Shown here piece after piece: positions 8,010-15,880 of a stretch of 41,707 nt of DNA. Every line of letters starts with the position of its first letter. Positions within the stretch are counted from its first letter, which is position 1. The stretch comes from Desulfovibrionaceae bacterium (GTDB taxonomy: Bacteria; Desulfobacterota; Desulfovibrionia; Desulfovibrionales; Desulfovibrionaceae). The notes under the pieces are model-generated. The model saw only the letters and a list, made by a program, of their open reading frames with translations, ran no database searches and was not told the origin of the DNA. Location: the NCBI GenBank assembly GCA_017454005.1, contig JAFTDU010000043.1, positions 1 to 41,707 on the forward strand, read 5' to 3'. Both the position numbers and the translations under genes were made by a program.

Positions 8010-8276
8010 ATGGACACCAATTTAAGTCACCGCAAGGGCCGGGTGCTGGTAGGCTTTGTCATTAGTGATAAGAATGACAAGACCATTGTGGTTCGGGTGG
8101 AAACCTTGGTGAAACATCCCCTGCTCAAAAAATATGTGCGCAGACGGAGTAAATTCACGGCCCATGATCCCCAAAATGAGTGCCATGTGGGCGATAAGGT
8201 CAAGATCATGGAATACCGTCCCTTATCCCGCAATAAACGGTGGCATTTAGTCTCCATTTTAGAAAAAGCTGTATAG
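8010..8276 (+). CDS. rpsQ: 30S ribosomal protein S17
   Basis: S17 is an OB-fold primary binder of 16S rRNA helices 7 and 11. The 88-residue product has the expected strands: RKGRVLVGFVISDKNDKTIV, then VETLVKHPLLKKYVRR, then HVGDKVKIMEYRPLSRNKRW. GGGGAGG in the last codons of rpmC supplies the ribosome binding site. It is 3 bp from rpmC and 9 bp from rplN. Confidence 0.97.
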   Translation: MDTNLSHRKGRVLVGFVISDKNDKTIVVRVETLVKHPLLKKYVRRRSKFTAHDPQNECHVGDKVKIMEYRPLSRNKRWHLVSILEKAV

Positions 8277-8285
8277 GACACCAAC

Positions 8286-8654
8286 ATGATTCAGGTAGAA
8301 TCTACGCTGCAAGTTGCAGATAATTCAGGCGCAAAGCTTGTGGCTTGTATTAAGGTACTTGGAGGCAGCCATCGACGTTATGCATCTGTGGGAGACATTA
8401 TTGTTGTCTCGGTGAAAGATGCTATGCCCCATAGTAAGGTGAAGAAAGGTGATGTGATGAAGGCGGTCATCGTACGTACGGCCAAAGAAGTACGCCGCCT
8501 GGATGGCTCCTATATTAAGTTTGACGGCAATGCTGCCGTGTTACTCACCGGTCAAGGTGAACCTGTGGGCACGCGTATCTTTGGCCCTGTGGCGCGTGAA
8601 CTCAGGGCACACAATTTCATGAAGATCATCTCCCTTGCTCCGGAAGTGTTGTAG
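8286..8654 (+). CDS. rplN: 50S ribosomal protein L14
   Basis: L14 is a beta-barrel protein at the subunit interface, with L19 forming inter-subunit bridges, and is the docking site of the silencing factor RsfS. The 122-residue product is full length: [20 protein letters not shown] at the start, [17 protein letters not shown] centrally, and [11 protein letters not shown] near the end. In E. coli this gene opens the spc operon; here there is only a 9-bp gap from rpsQ and no separate promoter is visible. Confidence 0.98.
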   Translation: MIQVESTLQVADNSGAKLVACIKVLGGSHRRYASVGDIIVVSVKDAMPHSKVKKGDVMKAVIVRTAKEVRRLDGSYIKFDGNAAVLLTGQGEPVGTRIFGPVARELRAHNFMKIISLAPEVL

Positions 8655-8662
8655 GAGGAGTC

Positions 8663-8995
8663 ATGCGGAAATTTCGCATCCATAAAGATGACAAAGTCTT
8701 GGTAATCTCGGGACGTGACCGTGGGAAAATCGGTCGTGTCTTACGGGTTGTCCATAAACATGATACTGTGGTTGTTGAAAAGATTAACATGGTGCGCCGC
8801 CACCAGAAGGGCAATCCCTACATTCAACAACCAGGCAAGATCATCGACAAAGAAATGCCCCTTCATATTTCCAACGTTTTAGTGGTATGTGAAGCTTGTG
8901 GTAAAGCTACACGCATAGGCTATCGTGAGATTGAAGTAGACGGCCGCAAGCAAAAGGTTCGTTTCTGCAAAAAATGTAATGAAGATATGAAATAG
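8663..8995 (+). CDS. rplX: 50S ribosomal protein L24, zinc-ribbon form
   Basis: L24 initiates 50S assembly by binding domain I of 23S rRNA. The 110-residue product contains the KOW motif ([19 protein letters not shown]) and the conserved HQKGNP turn. Its C-terminal part carries two CXXC pairs, Cys76/Cys79 (CEAC) and Cys102/Cys105 (CKKC), a probable zinc site that E. coli L24 lacks. An AGGAGG-type site precedes the ATG. Together with the zinc forms of S14, S4 and L36, this indicates that cysteine-bearing paralogues are used throughout this locus. Confidence 0.96.
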   Translation: MRKFRIHKDDKVLVISGRDRGKIGRVLRVVHKHDTVVVEKINMVRRHQKGNPYIQQPGKIIDKEMPLHISNVLVVCEACGKATRIGYREIEVDGRKQKVRFCKKCNEDMK

Positions 8996-9005
8996 GGTGA
9001 GCACG

Positions 9006-9545
9006 ATGACACGCCTTGAAAAGATCTATCGCGAAAAAGTAGCTCCTGTGTTGCAGAAAGAATTTAATTATAAGTCACGGATGCAACTGCCTGGGCTCGC
9101 TAAGATTTCGCTGAATATCGGTTTGGGAGCCCTCAAAGATAATAATAAAGCGGTCGAAGAAGCTGTGGCTGAACTCACCGCTATTGCAGGGCAAAAGGCA
9201 GTTGTCACAAGGGCCCGCAAATCCATCGCCGCCTTTAAAGTGCGTGAAGGCAATCCCATTGGCTGTCGCGTCACCTTGCGGCATGATCGGATGTGGGATT
9301 TTCTTGACAAATTGATGAATTTTGCTCTGCCCCGTGTGCGTGATTTTCGCGGCATTCCAGATCGTGGTTTCGATGGTCGTGGCAATTTTACCTTAGGAAT
9401 TAAGGAACATACGATCTTCCCAGAATTAGAAGTAGACCGTGTGGAAAATCCTAAAGGCATGAATATTACCATTGTGACCACAGCGCCCACAGATAAAGAG
9501 GGGAAATTCCTCTTGGATCAATTGGGCATGCCGTTCCGTAAATAG
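9006..9545 (+). CDS. rplE: 50S ribosomal protein L5
   Basis: L5 binds 5S rRNA with L18 and forms the central protuberance bridge to S13. The ATG at 9006 gives 179 residues, the family norm. An in-frame GTG at 8997 lies within the ribosome binding site AGGGTG and was rejected. Recognisable segments are [20 protein letters not shown] at the start, KARKS-like [19 protein letters not shown] in the middle and [15 protein letters not shown] near the end. Confidence 0.97.
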   Translation: MTRLEKIYREKVAPVLQKEFNYKSRMQLPGLAKISLNIGLGALKDNNKAVEEAVAELTAIAGQKAVVTRARKSIAAFKVREGNPIGCRVTLRHDRMWDFLDKLMNFALPRVRDFRGIPDRGFDGRGNFTLGIKEHTIFPELEVDRVENPKGMNITIVTTAPTDKEGKFLLDQLGMPFRK

Positions 9546-9553
9546 GAGTTTAT

Positions 9554-9739
9554 ATGTCACGTACCGCCCTTGAAGTTAAAGCTAAACGTCCAGCTAAATT
9601 TTCCACCCGCAAGTACAATCGTTGTCCTTTGTGTGGCAGACCCCATGCCTTTATGCGGCAATTTGGCATTTGCAGAATCTGCTTCCGCAATATGGCCTTG
9701 CGCGGGGAATTGCCTGGGGTGAGAAAATCTAGCTGGTAA
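9554..9739 (+). CDS. rpsN: 30S ribosomal protein S14, zinc-binding (type Z)
   Basis: S14 is part of the 30S head near the A site. At 61 residues this is the short type Z form, with zinc ligands Cys24, Cys27, Cys40 and Cys43 (CPLC...CRIC) and the conserved tail LPGVRKSSW. The gene ends the first tightly packed stretch of the super-operon: the next gene, rpsH, is 247 bp away, whereas elsewhere in the spc block the two are usually adjacent. Confidence 0.98.
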   Translation: MSRTALEVKAKRPAKFSTRKYNRCPLCGRPHAFMRQFGICRICFRNMALRGELPGVRKSSW

Positions 9740-9986
9740 TCTTTAGTAGTTTAAGTTTTTTAAGTTTTTGCCTAAAGCATAAACTAAGCTTTTTAAGCAA
9801 TTGCAGCACAAGTTTTTTTAAATGATATTTAAGATGATATGAAGAGCGCTTTAGCTAGATTTAAGATCGATTTAAGATAGATAGTTATGCAAATTAATTT
9901 TTTGTTTTGTGGTGTTGGAAGTGGCTACATGGGGTAGCTAACCCACCCATAGAAGATTTAGATTGAAGATTTTGTAGGAGCAATTA
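9740..9986 (+). promoter_or_regulatory. 247-bp AT-rich gap before rpsH with alternative hairpins
   Basis: This is the widest gap in the super-operon. It is AT-rich over most of its length. Near its end GCTAC/GTAGC (about 9922-9938) and TGGG/CCCA, or ATGGG/CCCAT, compete for the same bases, so two hairpins are mutually exclusive. A TAGGAG ribosome binding site follows at about 9975. In E. coli S8 represses the spc block by binding mRNA at rplE; this spacer could hold an analogous site or an internal promoter. No convincing -35/-10 pair was found. Confidence 0.4.
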
Positions 9987-10367
9987 ATGTTGACAGATCC
10001 CATAGCGGATATGCTGACACGCATTCGGAATGCAAGCACAGTTTTGCATGCGAAGGTAAGCATTCCCAAATCGAAGATGAAGCAAGCCATCGCTGCTATT
10101 TTGAAGCAAGAAGGTTATGTCGACGATTTTGAAGTGGATGACACAGCTATTACCATCAATTTGAAATATGATCATGGCAAGTCTGTAATCTCAGGCTTAA
10201 AACGTATCAGCACCCCTGGGCGCCGGGTGTATGTCAATTCCCGGGAGATTCCTCGGATCCAAAACGGTTTGGGTATTTGTATCTTATCCACATCGCACGG
10301 GGTACTCGACGGGCAAACCGCCACCGAACAAAAGGTCGGCGGTGAACTTTTGTGTGCAATTTGGTAG
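9987..10367 (+). CDS. rpsH: 30S ribosomal protein S8
   Basis: S8 is a primary 16S rRNA binder (helix 21) and the translational repressor of the spc operon in E. coli. The 126-residue product begins MLTDPIADMLTRIRNAS, has the RISTPGRRVYV segment and ends with the signature ILSTSHGVLDGQTA-type C-terminus, GGELLCAIW. Its ATG follows TAGGAG at a good distance. Its position directly after the only large spacer in the block is consistent with a control point acting through S8, although this is inference. Confidence 0.97.
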   Translation: MLTDPIADMLTRIRNASTVLHAKVSIPKSKMKQAIAAILKQEGYVDDFEVDDTAITINLKYDHGKSVISGLKRISTPGRRVYVNSREIPRIQNGLGICILSTSHGVLDGQTATEQKVGGELLCAIW

Positions 10368-10377
10368 GCGGTGCAGC

Positions 10378-10917
10378 ATGAGCAGAATTGGTAAACTTCC
10401 CATCACCTTGCCCAAGGGGGTGGAAATTAAGCTTGACGACAAGCAAGTCAATATCAAGGGACCCAAAGGCACATTGACTACGCCCATCTGTCCCTTGTTA
10501 ACCTACGAGCTCACCGACACTACCTTAACCCTGGCTTGCAAAGAAAACACCAGGGTGAGTGGGGCCCAACATGGCCTTCGGCGTACATTGCTTGCCAATG
10601 CCGTTGAAGGTGTGACTAAAGGGTTTTCCAAATCGCTTGAAGTGATCGGTGTAGGTTACCGTGTAGCTGTTAAGGGCAATCTCATTGAGCTCTTTGTCGG
10701 TTTTTCCCATCCAGTCCTTGTGGATTTACCAGCTGGCATTACTGCCAAGGTCGAAGGTCAAGTCTTGACATTGTCAGGCTGTGACAAGTGCCAAGTGGGT
10801 GAGATGGCGGCTAAGATTCGGCGCATTAGACCCCCAGAGCCGTATAAAGGTAAGGGTATTAAATACGTCAATGAGGTTATCCGCCGCCAGGTTGGTAAGA
10901 GTGGCGGCAAGAAGTAG
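10378..10917 (+). CDS. rplF: 50S ribosomal protein L6
   Basis: L6 sits near the factor-binding base of the L7/L12 stalk and has two repeated domains. The ATG at 10378 gives 179 residues starting MSRIGKLPITLPKGVEI, the family standard. A longer frame open from 10231 overlaps rpsH and was rejected. Also visible are VEGVTKGFSKSLEVIGVGYR at the domain boundary and RRIRPPEPYKGKGIKY near the C-terminus, which is the most conserved part. Confidence 0.97.
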   Translation: MSRIGKLPITLPKGVEIKLDDKQVNIKGPKGTLTTPICPLLTYELTDTTLTLACKENTRVSGAQHGLRRTLLANAVEGVTKGFSKSLEVIGVGYRVAVKGNLIELFVGFSHPVLVDLPAGITAKVEGQVLTLSGCDKCQVGEMAAKIRRIRPPEPYKGKGIKYVNEVIRRQVGKSGGKK

Positions 10918-10925
10918 AGGGCTCC

Positions 10926-11285
10926 ATGAAAGCTAGTAAGAATGATACCCGGCTCCATCGCAAGATTAGGATCAGAAAAAAGATCCAAGGCACTGCTGAG
11001 CGTCCCCGTCTTGTTGTCTTTAGAAGCAATCTGCATATCTATGCGCAGATCATTGACGATACTAAAGGCCAAGCTTTAGCCGCGACCTCGACTCTAAGTT
11101 TAAAGAAGCAGGATGCGAGTTTGCATTGCAACATTGCTGGTGCCACCCGCGTAGGGCAAGAGATTGCCCGCATGGCTAAGGAAAAGAATATTAGCAAAGT
11201 GGTTTTTGACCGCAATGGCTATATCTATCATGGCCGCGTCAAAGCCGTCGCCGATGGCGCCCGGGAGGGCGGACTGGAGTTATAA
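10926..11285 (+). CDS. rplR: 50S ribosomal protein L18
   Basis: L18 delivers 5S rRNA to the 50S subunit together with L5. The 119-residue product has the basic N-terminus ([20 protein letters not shown]), the [17 protein letters not shown] strand pair and the terminal [26 protein letters not shown] provides the ribosome binding site. The stop is one base away from the start of rpsE, implying coupling. Confidence 0.97.
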   Translation: MKASKNDTRLHRKIRIRKKIQGTAERPRLVVFRSNLHIYAQIIDDTKGQALAATSTLSLKKQDASLHCNIAGATRVGQEIARMAKEKNISKVVFDRNGYIYHGRVKAVADGAREGGLEL

Positions 11286-11286
11286 T

Positions 11287-11808
11287 ATGCGGCAAGATAC
11301 AGGCAACACTCCTGAAACACAGACCAATGATCTGGGCGAAATCGAAAAGATTGTTTCCTTAAATCGCGTCGCCAAAGTCGTCAAAGGTGGACGTAGATTT
11401 AGTTTTAGTGCTCTTGTAGTCGTTGGTGATGGTCAAGGTGGTGTGGGTTTTGGTTTAGGCAAAGCCCAAGAAGTTCCCGAGGCTTTGCGTAAAGCAACAG
11501 AGAGAGCTCGCAAAAATCGCGTGCAGATTGCACTTTTAGACGGCACCTTGCCTTATGAGGTCTTAGGCCGCTTTGGGGCAGGACGTGTCATGCTTAAACC
11601 TGCAAGCCAAGGTACAGGCATCATTGCAGGTGGTGCTGTGCGGGCTGTCATGGAAGCTGTGGGGGTTAGAGACGTTCTAGCCAAAGCCATTGGCACCAAC
11701 AATCCCCACAATGTGTTACGTGCCACCATGCAAGGTTTACTCTCCTTGCGCAGTGCCGAGACCGTCTCAGCTTTGCGTGGCAAATCCTTAGTGGCACCGA
11801 GGAAGTAA
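11287..11808 (+). CDS. rpsE: 30S ribosomal protein S5
   Basis: S5 lies at the mRNA entrance and affects decoding fidelity. The ATG at 11287, one base after the rplR stop, gives 173 residues. The first 20 residues ([20 protein letters not shown]) form a short acidic extension before the conserved [19 protein letters not shown]. The S5 RNA-binding domain and the C-terminal domain ([19 protein letters not shown]) follow. A frame open from 11164 overlaps rplR and was rejected. Confidence 0.97.
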   Translation: MRQDTGNTPETQTNDLGEIEKIVSLNRVAKVVKGGRRFSFSALVVVGDGQGGVGFGLGKAQEVPEALRKATERARKNRVQIALLDGTLPYEVLGRFGAGRVMLKPASQGTGIIAGGAVRAVMEAVGVRDVLAKAIGTNNPHNVLRATMQGLLSLRSAETVSALRGKSLVAPRK

Positions 11809-11810
11809 GC

Positions 11811-11987
11811 ATGGCCCAAATTAAAGTGAAACAGGTCAAGAGTCGCATCGGCAAGACCCCCATTCAACGCAAGATGTTGGATTCTCTGGGTCTTAAAAAA
11901 CGCGAGATGGTCAAGACCTTTGAAGATACACCCAGTATCCGGGGTATTGTGAGAAAGTTAGGCAATATTGTGGCCATTGTGGAATAA
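11811..11987 (+). CDS. rpmD: 50S ribosomal protein L30
   Basis: L30 is a small 50S protein next to L33 and 5S rRNA regions. The frame gives 58 residues: it begins MAQIKVKQVKSRIGKTPIQR, continues LDSLGLKKREMVKTFEDTPS and ends IRGIVRKLGNIVAIVE. This matches the family length and the L30 core. It starts 2 bp after rpsE. It is followed by a U-tailed hairpin before rplO. Confidence 0.96.
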   Translation: MAQIKVKQVKSRIGKTPIQRKMLDSLGLKKREMVKTFEDTPSIRGIVRKLGNIVAIVE

Positions 11988-12010
11988 AAAGGCGCGTGTT
12001 GCGTTTTTTT
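11986..12010 (+). terminator. Weak U-tailed hairpin inside the operon, rpmD-rplO
   Basis: AAAAAGGCGC and GCGTTTTTTT flank a 5-nt loop. The stem uses three G-C, two G-U and several A-U pairs and ends in a T-run, so it resembles an intrinsic terminator. Since eleven essential genes lie downstream it is probably leaky, acting as an attenuator or an RNA-processing or stability site. Confidence 0.45.
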
Positions 12011-12024
12011 TCAAGGAGCATTCC

Positions 12025-12489
12025 ATGCAATTGCAGGATTTAAAGCCGTTCCCCTGTGAGCGGAAAACGCGGCGCCGGGTCGGTCGTGGAGGCGGATCAG
12101 GTCTCGGTGGTACGGCAGGCCGCGGCCACAAAGGCCAAAATGCCCGTTCTGGCGGGGGGGTACGTCCAGGTTTTGAAGGCGGCCAAATGCCTTTGGCCAG
12201 ACGTTTGCCCAAACATGGCTTTAAGAATTTTTTGTTTAGAAATCGCTATTCAGTCATTAGTCTTGGCACCTTGGCTAAAGCGTTTCCTGGGGCAAGTGAA
12301 ATTACCCTTGATGCCATTTATGCGCGAGGTCTAGCCCCCCAAGATGCGCCTGTGAAGGTTTTGTCAGATGGTGAGCCGCCAGCAAATGTCACCATTCACG
12401 CCCAGGCCTTTAGTCGTAAGGCCCAGGAAAAGATTCAGGCTGCCGGCGGGACTGCTGCCGCGCTTGAAGCAACCAGCGCCAAAGCTTAA
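12025..12489 (+). CDS. rplO: 50S ribosomal protein L15
   Basis: L15 is a largely extended protein that organises the 50S core late in assembly. The ATG at 12025, preceded by AAGGAG, gives 154 residues. The Gly/Arg-rich N-terminus (RRVGRGGGSGLGGTAGRGHK) and RPGFEGGQMPLARRLPKHGF are diagnostic. A longer frame from 11968 overlaps rpmD and was rejected. The C-terminus is Ala-rich and variable, as in relatives. Confidence 0.96.
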   Translation: MQLQDLKPFPCERKTRRRVGRGGGSGLGGTAGRGHKGQNARSGGGVRPGFEGGQMPLARRLPKHGFKNFLFRNRYSVISLGTLAKAFPGASEITLDAIYARGLAPQDAPVKVLSDGEPPANVTIHAQAFSRKAQEKIQAAGGTAAALEATSAKA

Positions 12490-12523
12490 GTGTTTGGCAT
12501 AAACGTCCGCGAAAGAGAAGTTC

Positions 12524-13834
12524 ATGGCAACAGGATCACCAACTTTAAACCAAGGGCAGATGGATCTAGGGAAACGTTTAATCTGGACCTTTTTTATTCT
12601 GTGCTGTTACCGCATTGGTGTGCATGTGCCGATTCCCGGCGTGGATGCAAATGCCATCGCGCAGTTTTTTGAGAGCATGTCAGGAACCCTCTTTGGTCTT
12701 TTTGACATGTTCTCTGGCGGCGGCTTAAGTAATGTTTCGGTCTTTGCCTTGGGGGTTATGCCCTATATCTCAGCTTCCATTATTATGCAGCTCATGCAGG
12801 TGGTGAGTCCCAATATTAAACGCATGGCTCGCGAAGAGGGCCAGGCTGGGCGACGCAAGATCACCCAGTGGACACGCTACCTAACCGTCTTAATTACCTT
12901 GATCCAAGGTTTGGGCATTGCGGTGGGGCTTGAGAATATGACAAGTCCGGCTGGAGCGTCGGTAGTGCTTGATCCTGGGTGGCAGTTTAGGCTCGTCACC
13001 ATGATGACCTTTACAGCAGGTTCCATTTTGGTCATGTGGCTGGGTGAACAGATTACCGAACGCGGCATAGGTAATGGCATATCTTTAATTATCTTCTGCG
13101 GCATTGTTGTCGGTATCCCTAGAGCGATCATTCAGTCAATTGCCTTGATAGAAGCGGGCGATATGAGCATTTTCATGGCAGTGTTGATTGTGATCTTTAT
13201 GGCAGTAGTCACAGTCTGCATTGTCTTTATGGAACGGGCGCAAAGGCGTATCCCCATAAGTTACGCTAAGCGCCAGGTGGGGCGCAGGATTTATGGCGGA
13301 CAGAATACCCACTTGCCCTTAAAGTTAAACACAGCAGGTGTTATCCCGCCCATCTTTGCATCGTCCCTCCTGCTCTTCCCTGCCACCATCGGGCAATTTG
13401 CCAATAATGAATATATTAAACGTGCGGCTGACTTTTTTGCACCCAATAGTCTTTTGTACAACCTGTGTTATGTCGCGTTAATGATCTTTTTCTGTTATTT
13501 TTATACAGCAATTATTTATGATCCAAAAGATATAGCTGAGAATTTAAAGAAACAAGGTGGGTTTATTCCGGGAATTAGACCTGGTGAAAAAACACAGTTT
13601 TATTTGGACGGTGTGTTAAGTAGATTAACCTTTTCAGGTGGTATTTATATCTCCTTGGTCTGTTTGATGCCAATGCTTCTAATCAGTAAATTCAATGTAC
13701 CCTTCTATTTTGGCGGTACAAGCTTATTGATTTTAGTTGGCGTGGCCATGGACTTTATGAATCGGATCGAATCCTATATGATTTCAGGTCAGTATCAACA
13801 TATGATGCAGAGGGCGCGAGCTGGCAAGGCCTGA
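12524..13834 (+). CDS. secY: Preprotein translocase subunit SecY
   Basis: SecY is the channel of the Sec translocon, taking SecA- or ribosome-delivered proteins across or into the inner membrane. The 436-residue product has the length and hydrophobic pattern of the ten-helix family. The plug and second helix region reads GGGLSNVSVFALGVMPYISA, and the conserved cytoplasmic loops RRKITQWTRYLT and ERAQRRIPISYAKR are present. The C5-type loop is also seen in KKQGGFIPGIRPGEKT. The gene uses TGA as stop, showing that TGA is read as termination here. No adk follows, which fits the deltaproteobacterial arrangement. Confidence 0.98.
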   Translation: MATGSPTLNQGQMDLGKRLIWTFFILCCYRIGVHVPIPGVDANAIAQFFESMSGTLFGLFDMFSGGGLSNVSVFALGVMPYISASIIMQLMQVVSPNIKRMAREEGQAGRRKITQWTRYLTVLITLIQGLGIAVGLENMTSPAGASVVLDPGWQFRLVTMMTFTAGSILVMWLGEQITERGIGNGISLIIFCGIVVGIPRAIIQSIALIEAGDMSIFMAVLIVIFMAVVTVCIVFMERAQRRIPISYAKRQVGRRIYGGQNTHLPLKLNTAGVIPPIFASSLLLFPATIGQFANNEYIKRAADFFAPNSLLYNLCYVALMIFFCYFYTAIIYDPKDIAENLKKQGGFIPGIRPGEKTQFYLDGVLSRLTFSGGIYISLVCLMPMLLISKFNVPFYFGGTSLLILVGVAMDFMNRIESYMISGQYQHMMQRARAGKA

Positions 13835-13865
13835 TCTCTTGGTACTTTTCAAAACATGGGCTGTG

Positions 13866-13892
13866 TAGATTTGTTGAATGTCAACAAATCTA
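13866..13892. promoter_or_regulatory. Perfect 12-bp hairpin between secY and map
   Basis: TAGATTTGTTGA (13866-13877) and TCAACAAATCTA (13881-13892) are exact complements around the 3-nt loop ATG. There is no T-run, so it is not a typical terminator. It could protect the secY 3' end or reduce downstream expression. Its presence argues that this segment is spacer and that map starts later, at 13925. Confidence 0.6.
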
Positions 13893-13924
13893 TACGCTCA
13901 AGCTTAGACCTTTGGCATAGGTTC

Positions 13925-14716
13925 ATGAAAAAATATCACGGTGCCTATATAAAAAATGTCCACGAGATTGCTTGTTTGCGCGAAGCTGACAGATTAGTTG
14001 CCAACTTCTTAGATCTTGTGGGAGATACTGTGCGTGTGGGGTTAAAAACAAGGGAAATCAATGAGATGGCCCTTGATTTTTGTAATGATAACCATGTTAA
14101 GCCGGCTTTCTTAGGGTATGGTGGTTATCCATATGCAGTATGTACGTCGATCAATGAGGTCGTGGTACATGGTTTCCCCTCTGAAGTGGAGTTGAAGGAC
14201 GGAGATATTATTAGTGTAGATTTTGGTGTTGAATATCAAGGCTTTGTTGGCGATGCAGCCAGAACCTATCCTGTAGGTGAAGTAAGCCCTGAAGCTATGC
14301 ATCTCATGCGGGTAACTGAAGAGAGCTTATATGTAGGGATTGAACAGGCAAGACATGGCCACGATGTGTATGATATTGGAAGAGCTATTCAGGCCTATGT
14401 CAATGCCAAAGGTTTGAGTGTAGTGCGAAAATATGTGGGTCATGGTGTCGGGCGCAAGATGCATGAAAAACCTGAAGTACCCAATTTTAGTTGTCAGGGA
14501 ACAGGCTTAATCTTGCACACTGGTATGGTCATTGCCATAGAACCCATGGTGACCTTAGGTACAGATAATGTCGATGTCTTAGATGATGGTTGGACGGCTG
14601 TGACATTAGATGGCAAGTGGGCTGCCCACTTTGAACACAGTGTGGCCATAACTCCTAATGGGCCGCAGATCTTAAGTATTTCGGATCGAGGCTTAAATCG
14701 CCACACCATTGCTTGA
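13925..14716 (+). CDS. map: Methionine aminopeptidase, type I
   Basis: Map removes the initiator methionine from nascent proteins with small second residues. The ATG at 13925 gives 263 residues (MKKYHGAYIKNVHEIACLRE), the usual length. An in-frame ATG at 13856 would add 23 unconserved residues encoded by a perfect hairpin and has no ribosome binding site. The di-metal ligands of the M24A fold are all visible: Asp99 and Asp110 (VDFG...GDAARTYP), His173 (GHGVGRKMHE), Glu206 (AIEPMVTLG) and Glu237 (HFEHSVAIT), with substrate-binding His82 in VVVHGFP. The secY-map order is standard. Confidence 0.96.
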   Translation: MKKYHGAYIKNVHEIACLREADRLVANFLDLVGDTVRVGLKTREINEMALDFCNDNHVKPAFLGYGGYPYAVCTSINEVVVHGFPSEVELKDGDIISVDFGVEYQGFVGDAARTYPVGEVSPEAMHLMRVTEESLYVGIEQARHGHDVYDIGRAIQAYVNAKGLSVVRKYVGHGVGRKMHEKPEVPNFSCQGTGLILHTGMVIAIEPMVTLGTDNVDVLDDGWTAVTLDGKWAAHFEHSVAITPNGPQILSISDRGLNRHTIA

Positions 14717-14787
14717 CAGCTACCTTTAAGGCCTTTATTTTTTTAGGTTCTGCACTCAAGAGAAAAGCTTGCAAGAAGAGCTGAAAA

Positions 14788-14849
14788 AGAGAAGCTACTA
14801 AAGAGAAGCTACTAAAGAGAAGCTACTAAAGAGAAGCTACTAAAGAGAA
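14788..14849. repeat. Four tandem 14-bp repeats between map and rpmJ
   Basis: The unit AGAGAAGCTACTAA repeats four times without a change (14788-14801, 14802-14815, 14816-14829, 14830-14843), followed by a 6-base partial copy. It lies in the 222-bp map-rpmJ spacer. Identical copies suggest recent slippage expansion, so copy number may vary between strains. The unit contains no obvious operator symmetry. Confidence 0.9.
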
Positions 14850-14910
14850 TGACTGTCTGTTTCTTGGCAAACGACGGTTTTCTTAAGTCAATATAGGAAA
14901 ACAGTGGAGG

Positions 14911-14931
14911 CGGCGCTTGCTTTTGGCGCCG
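14911..14931 (+). promoter_or_regulatory. GC-rich hairpin just upstream of rpmJ
   Basis: CGGCGC (14911-14916) and GCGCCG (14926-14931) pair exactly, seven bases before the rpmJ ATG at 14939. The only ribosome-binding-like run (GTGGAGG, 14904-14910) abuts the stem on its left. Folding could bring that site to an acceptable distance from the ATG or hide it, so the hairpin may tune rpmJ translation. Confidence 0.5.
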
Positions 14932-14938
14932 AATATCG

Positions 14939-15052
14939 ATGAAAGTTAGACCCAGCGTTAAAAAAATATGCCCTAAGTGCAAAGTCATCAGACGTAAGGG
15001 CGTTCTCAGGGTAATTTGTGAAAACCCCCGGCATAAACAGCGCCAGGGCTAG
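14939..15052 (+). CDS. rpmJ: 50S ribosomal protein L36, zinc form
   Basis: L36 is the smallest 50S protein, a zinc ribbon buried in domains II and V of 23S rRNA. The 37-residue product begins [20 protein letters not shown] and has the C+ ligand set Cys11, Cys14, Cys27 and His32, ending in the typical HKQRQG. It starts the alpha block after a 222-bp spacer carrying tandem repeats and a hairpin, and is followed by rpsM after 14 bp. Confidence 0.97.
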
Positions 15053-15066
15053 GGCAGGAGTAGAAC

Positions 15067-15435
15067 GTGGCAAGAATCGCAGGCGTGGATCTCCCACGCG
15101 GCAAACGCGTAGATATCGCCCTTACTTATATCTATGGCATTGGGCGCACCACAGCACTGAAAATTTTAAGTACTACTGGGATCAATTGGCAGCGTAATAT
15201 AGATGATCTGTCGGCTGATGAGGTCAACGAAGTCAGAAAAGAACTTGAACAGAACTATAAAGTGGAAGGCGATTTGCGCAGGGATGTTTCTAGCAGCATT
15301 AAACGCTTGATGGATATTGGCTGTTACCGCGGCTTACGTCACAGACGTGGTTTGCCTGTACGCGGCCAACGTACCCATACCAATGCCCACACACGCAAAG
15401 GCCCCAGACATGGACTTGTCGGGAAGAAAAAATAG
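15067..15435 (+). CDS. rpsM: 30S ribosomal protein S13
   Basis: S13 crowns the 30S head, contacts P-site tRNA and bridges to L5. The 122-residue product starts at a GTG codon (15067) with GGAG correctly spaced upstream, and reads [20 protein letters not shown]. The helix-two-turn-helix region and the C-terminal [20 protein letters not shown] then [10 protein letters not shown] are intact. The next ATG in frame would remove the most conserved region, so GTG is the only sensible start. Confidence 0.97.
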   Translation: MARIAGVDLPRGKRVDIALTYIYGIGRTTALKILSTTGINWQRNIDDLSADEVNEVRKELEQNYKVEGDLRRDVSSSIKRLMDIGCYRGLRHRRGLPVRGQRTHTNAHTRKGPRHGLVGKKK

Positions 15436-15450
15436 CATGAGGATTTGAGC

Positions 15451-15843
15451 ATGGCACAACCGAGCAGCAAAGCAGCTAAGAAAAAAGAAAAAAAGAATGT
15501 GCCTGTGGGTATTGCGCACATTTTAGCCTCTTTCAATAATACCATCGTGACCTTTAGCGACACACGGGGCAATGCCATTTCCTGGGCTTCTTCGGGCCAG
15601 AGTGGTTTTAAGGGCTCCCGCAAATCTACGCCTTTTGCCGCCCAAGTGGCTGCGGAAACTGCAGCGCACAAGGCCCAAGAGAGCGGGATGCGTACCGTGG
15701 GTATCTATGTCAAAGGTCCAGGCACAGGGCGTGAGGCCGCCATGCGGGCCATTGCCCAAGCCGGTTTTAGAGTTGCCTTTATCCGCGACATTACACCGAT
15801 TCCTCACAACGGTTGCCGGCCGCCTAAACGTCGGCGCGTCTAG
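15451..15843 (+). CDS. rpsK: 30S ribosomal protein S11
   Basis: S11 forms part of the 30S platform beside the E site and Shine-Dalgarno helix. The 130-residue product has a Lys-rich N-terminus and the conserved core [20 protein letters not shown], then [18 protein letters not shown] and the terminal [19 protein letters not shown] at 15445 would add two residues; GAGG at 15439-15442 fits the ATG at 15451. Confidence 0.97.
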   Translation: MAQPSSKAAKKKEKKNVPVGIAHILASFNNTIVTFSDTRGNAISWASSGQSGFKGSRKSTPFAAQVAAETAAHKAQESGMRTVGIYVKGPGTGREAAMRAIAQAGFRVAFIRDITPIPHNGCRPPKRRRV

Positions 15844-15880
15844 TGCGAGACTTAAGTTTTAGGAGTTAACGAGGTTATTC

